Of a stretch of DNA of 64,000 nt, positions 62,522 to 64,000 are shown one piece after another (positions within the stretch are counted from its first letter, which is position 1; every line of letters starts with the position of its first letter). Source of the DNA: Leucobacter sp. Ag1. GTDB lineage: Bacteria; Actinomycetota; Actinomycetes; Actinomycetales; Microbacteriaceae. The stretch covers positions 1 through 64,000 of the forward strand of contig NZ_LAYO01000098.1 in the NCBI RefSeq assembly GCF_000980875.1, read 5' to 3'. The position numbers were made by a program, and so were the translations under genes. Under the pieces are notes generated by a model. The model was not told the origin of the DNA, made no database searches, and worked only from the letters and a program-made list of their open reading frames with translations.

Positions 62522-63718
62522 ATGCCCGAGACCCTCACCCCGGCCGAAGCCCGACGCACCGCGCTCGCAGCGCAGGGCTTCTCGGCGAGCGCGCGGCTCC
62601 GTTCCAGACGTCCGTTCGATCCCGCGCTCGAGCGCCTGCACGTGCTGCAGATCGACTCCGTCAACGTATTCGCGCGCAGCCACTACCTCCCGGTCTTCTC
62701 GCGCCACGGCGCCTACGACTCCGACGCCCTCGACCGGCACCTCTGGCAGGGCGGCGGGTTCACCGAGTACTGGGCGCACGAGGCCGCCTTCATCCCCGTC
62801 GACGACCGTCCGCTCTTCTCCTGGCGCATGGATGACTACCGCGAACGGCACCGCGCCGACGGCCGCAGCGAGGCTCTCTCCGGCGCCATCTCCGCAGTCC
62901 GTTCCGCGCTGGCCGACCGCGGTCCGCAGTTCGTGCGCGATCTCGAGACCGGGCCGCGCGAGCGCCGCGGCCCCTGGTGGGACTGGAGCGACACGAAGCG
63001 CGCCGTCGAGATCCTCTTCGCGTCCGGCGAGGTCGTGAGCGCCGGGCGGGAACGCTTCGAGCGCCGCTACGCGCTGGCCGAGCAGGTGCTGCCCGAGTCC
63101 GCGCTCGGCGCAGTCCCCCGCGCCGAGGCGCAGCGCGCGCTCATCGAACAGGCCGCCCGCTCGCTCGGCGTCGGCACGCTCGCCGACCTCGCCGACTACC
63201 ACCGGCTCAAGTCGGGTCCCGCGAAGTCCGCGGTCGCCGACCTCGAAGAGGCGGGCATCCTGATCCCCGTGCGCGTGAACGGCTGGAACGGCTCGAACGG
63301 CAAGCCGCTGCCCGCATGGATCCATCGCGACGCGCGGGTGCCGAGCAGGCTCGCTCCCGACGCGCTGCTCACCCCATTCGACCCGGTCTGCTGGTTCCGT
63401 CCGCGCGCGGAGCGCATGTTCGACTTCCATTACCGCATCGAGATCTACACGCCGAAGGAGCAACGGCAGTTCGGCTACTACTGCCTCCCCCTCATGGTGG
63501 GCGGCCGGTTGGCCGGACGCATCGATCTCAAGGCCGACCGCGCCGAGCGCGAACTCCTCGTGCAGGCCGCCTGGCAGGAGCCCGGAGCTCCCTCGCGCAC
63601 CGCGGAAGCCGCTCAGCAATTGCTCGCGCGTGCGGCGGCCTGGCAGGGCCTCTCAGCGGTGCGGACAACGGGCGTGGGCAATCTGCCGCTCCCCGGGAGC
63701 TTCGACCCGAGACCCTGA
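62522..63718 (+). CDS. YcaQ-like winged-helix DNA glycosylase
   Basis: This 398-residue protein matches the HTH_42/YcaQ family, which unhooks DNA interstrand crosslinks. It has L-Q-I-D-S-V-N-V-F-A-R-S-H-Y-L-P near residues 43-57, W-A-H-E-A-A-F-I-P, three winged-helix-like segments and F-D-P-V-C-W-F-R-P-R near residue 285. F-D-F-H-Y-R-I-E-I-Y follows. Some actinobacterial members protect producers from DNA-alkylating antibiotics, but no biosynthetic genes are near. The catalytic Q-x-Q/D motif form here is Q-I-D. Confidence 0.88.
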   Translation: MPETLTPAEARRTALAAQGFSASARLRSRRPFDPALERLHVLQIDSVNVFARSHYLPVFSRHGAYDSDALDRHLWQGGGFTEYWAHEAAFIPVDDRPLFSWRMDDYRERHRADGRSEALSGAISAVRSALADRGPQFVRDLETGPRERRGPWWDWSDTKRAVEILFASGEVVSAGRERFERRYALAEQVLPESALGAVPRAEAQRALIEQAARSLGVGTLADLADYHRLKSGPAKSAVADLEEAGILIPVRVNGWNGSNGKPLPAWIHRDARVPSRLAPDALLTPFDPVCWFRPRAERMFDFHYRIEIYTPKEQRQFGYYCLPLMVGGRLAGRIDLKADRAERELLVQAAWQEPGAPSRTAEAAQQLLARAAAWQGLSAVRTTGVGNLPLPGSFDPRP

Positions 63719-63728
63719 GCACCGATCC

Positions 63729-64000
63729 TCAGCGCAGCTTGCCCAGCCAGCGCCGCACCAGCTGGTCCTTGCCCGCGGTGAACGGCGGCATGATCGTCGC
63801 GGCGAGGGTGTCGGGCGCGAGCGGCTTCGACAGCACCGCCTTCTCGTGGCTGAACACGCGGAACGAGCGCGCCCCGTGGTACGCACCCATCCCGCTCGGC
63901 CCGACCCCGCCGAACGGCAGCTCGGGCACCGTGAGGTGCAGCACGGGAGCGCCGAAGGTGAGCGCGCCCGAGCTCGTCTCCTGCTCCCACCGGCGGCGCA
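63729..64000 (-). CDS. Aldehyde dehydrogenase, C-terminal part
   Basis: The minus-strand frame continues past the window edge, so only the last 90 residues are seen. S-S-G-A-L-T-F-G-A-P, P-F-G-G-V-G-P-S-G-M-G-A-Y-H-G and F-S-H-E-K-A are standard class 3-type ALDH C-terminal motifs. The catalytic Cys and Glu lie outside the window. Confidence 0.9.
   Translation of the reverse strand, partial: RRRWEQETSSGALTFGAPVLHLTVPELPFGGVGPSGMGAYHGARSFRVFSHEKAVLSKPLAPDTLAATIMPPFTAGKDQLVRRWLGKLR

Overview
The window is high-GC DNA with the coding density, GTG/ATG starts and short overlaps of an actinobacterium. A mycothiol S-conjugate amidase (mca), DUF4245 and DUF4307 proteins, a class E-type LATTG wall anchor and a split ispH-xseA-xseB-fumC neighbourhood point to Microbacteriaceae (Leucobacter- or Microbacterium-like; this genus guess is inference). 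No rRNA, tRNA, CRISPR array, insertion sequence or prophage was recognised.

Layout. 1-4.3 kb: end of a membrane protein gene, a GPH-type transporter coupled to a PLP decarboxylase, and a VanY-like lipoprotein. 4.4-14.3 kb: a housekeeping block (ispH, xseA, xseB, DUF4245, beta-carbonic anhydrase, fumC). It is interrupted between xseA and xseB by a 4.4-kb accessory segment holding an amidase-permease operon with its TetR regulator and a FitAB-type toxin-antitoxin pair. 14.4-23.3 kb: a wall-anchored phosphatase, a CynX-type exporter with divergent GntR regulator, an SGNH hydrolase, a TPR protein, an acyl-CoA dehydrogenase-like protein and a PIN-PhoH ATPase.

23.6-36.6 kb is one long plus-strand run. 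It starts with mtnA and a complete BMP-type nucleoside ABC importer (lipoprotein, double ATPase, two permeases) plus a Cupin_5 protein. It continues into a cassette whose genes almost all overlap: a receiver domain and PIG-L deacetylase split by a frameshift at a (CG)n run, an ATP-grasp enzyme, a PHP phosphoesterase, a BcsA/NodC-like glycosyltransferase, a 43-residue membrane peptide, a stand-alone receiver and a membrane PAS histidine kinase. I consider this cassette the best candidate for an undescribed system, probably a two-component-controlled surface glycan. Immediately downstream on the other strand are a nucleoside phosphorylase, an MTA/SAH deaminase-type amidohydrolase and an SDR. Together with mtnA and the importer these could form a methylthio- or deoxy-nucleoside salvage route.

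39.7-47.8 kb: uppS, a TrhA/hemolysin III protein, a DHA2 exporter with TetR regulator, recQ, mca, small membrane proteins and greA. 47.8-54.4 kb: a gluABCD glutamate importer next to a TAXI lipoprotein and an OmpR-type two-component system, with a four-copy TTGAG array upstream of gluA. 54.5-58.5 kb: an amino-acid permease and YtcJ-like amidohydrolase with a divergent TetR regulator and a conspicuous AT-rich palindromic operator. 58.5-64 kb: a repeat-rich intergenic region, an AbiEi/DUF559-like protein, ilvA, an AI-2E family protein, a YcaQ-like glycosylase and the 3' end of an aldehyde dehydrogenase gene cut by the window edge.
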